A stretch of 39,283 nt of DNA, taken from positions 1 through 39,283 of the forward strand of contig DATLJB010000097.1 in assembly GCA_035539075.1 (NCBI GenBank). The letters are read 5' to 3'. The stretch's first letter is position 1; each line of letters begins with the position of its first letter. This DNA is from Dongia_B sp035539075 (GTDB lineage Bacteria > Pseudomonadota > Alphaproteobacteria > Dongiales > Dongiaceae). Made by a program: the position numbers and the translations under genes. This document shows, piece after piece, positions 39,071-39,283 of the stretch. The notes beneath the pieces were generated by a model. The model made no database searches. It was not told the origin of the DNA and was given only the letters and a program-made list of their open reading frames with translations.

Positions 39071-39283
39071 ATGGATGTCCGGGCCGCGGTAGCGATTGAG
39101 GCGGGTAAGCCGCTGAGCATCGAAACGGTTCAGTTGGAGGGCCCGAAGGCAGGTGAAGTGCTGGTCGAAATCAAGGCGACCGGCATCTGCCATACCGACT
39201 ACTTTACCCTGTCCGGCGCCGATCCCGAGGGACTTTTTCCTGCGATCCTCGGCCATGAGGGGGCTGGGATCGTGGTCGACGTC
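39071..39283 (+). CDS. S-(hydroxymethyl)glutathione dehydrogenase/class III alcohol dehydrogenase, N-terminal 71 residues
   Basis: The start of a zinc alcohol dehydrogenase, cut by the window edge. MDVRAAVAIEAGKPLSIETV leads to the catalytic zinc ligands Cys in GICHTD and His in ILGHEGAG, the class III pattern. Class III enzymes oxidise S-hydroxymethylglutathione to S-formylglutathione and also reduce S-nitrosoglutathione. AGGAGG lies six bases before the ATG. It would act directly after Gfa. It is divergent from the FIST-kinase unit, sharing a 234-base promoter region. The exact class should be confirmed with the full sequence. Confidence 0.85.
   Translation, partial: MDVRAAVAIEAGKPLSIETVQLEGPKAGEVLVEIKATGICHTDYFTLSGADPEGLFPAILGHEGAGIVVDV

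Noticed and set aside
1..39283. CRISPR array, tRNA, rRNA, prophage or insertion sequence
   Set aside because: Searched by eye on both strands; no regularly spaced repeats, cloverleaf-like conserved arms, ribosomal RNA blocks, integrase or transposase motifs were found.

Overview
The window reads as a high-GC alphaproteobacterial chromosome, most likely Hyphomicrobiales (Rhizobiales). The reasons are family-level: a glutathione-linked formaldehyde pathway (Gfa plus class III alcohol dehydrogenase), a FIST/hybrid-kinase/LuxR regulatory set, a 3-hydroxybutyrate/acetoacetate operon, FNR/FixK-type boxes of the TTGAY-N4-ATCAA form, and DUF3309- and VIT-type stress genes. No rRNA, tRNA, CRISPR array, phage gene or transposase was seen. 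The species cannot be named from this sequence.

Layout. (1) 1-4667, minus strand: a compact operon (metal-site-depleted M19 dipeptidase homologue, unknown 579-aa protein, DUF3726-like protein, Ldh-type imino/keto-acid reductase, start of a probable methyltransferase). It is divergent from a LysR regulator at 4813, with two tandem dyads in the shared promoter. (2) 5733-6410: HAD phosphatase. (3) 6608-13321: an envelope module. An outer-membrane beta-barrel and a secreted WD40/caspase-like protein lie on the minus strand. A secreted FecR-like protein and a CHASE2 adenylate cyclase lie divergently on the plus strand. The barrel and caspase proteins share an unusual tetrad repeat directly after their signal peptides. 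A CRP-like palindrome lies between the two transcription units. A perfect 11-bp hairpin separates the secreted gene from the cyclase. This is my best candidate for an undescribed system. (4) 13327-14013: MarC-like membrane protein.

(5) 14390-18812: small envelope and stress genes (lipoprotein, orphan TAXI binding protein, DUF6134-like protein, 48-aa membrane protein, VIT/CCC1 transporter, DUF3309). Two direct copies of a structured ~160-bp repeat lie after the first and last small genes. The TAXI gene has a near-ideal FNR/FixK class II promoter and the small-protein/VIT pair a weaker one. (6) 18914-22377, minus: beta-glucosidase, glucokinase and an SbmA/BacA-like membrane protein, consistent with beta-glucoside uptake, cleavage and phosphorylation. 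(7) 22739-27525, minus: a six-gene operon (NmrA-like, cupin, SDR, acetoacetate decarboxylase, patatin, 3-hydroxybutyrate dehydrogenase), divergent from a CadC-like winged-helix/TPR regulator at 27754. (8) 29528-31900: CMD-family protein and pyruvate:quinone oxidoreductase PoxB.

(9) 32134-39283: C1/formaldehyde section. Gfa, a GlxA/AraC-type regulator, a LuxR response regulator, a PAS hybrid kinase, a FIST sensor and the start of class III alcohol dehydrogenase lie together. A short motif related to TTGGACTTTAGT occurs upstream of gfa, upstream of the response regulator (twice) and upstream of the FIST-kinase operon, each time pointing toward the gene. It looks like the binding site of a shared regulator.

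Gene starts were chosen by Shine-Dalgarno position and family alignment from memory. All family assignments come from reading the protein sequences; no searches were run.
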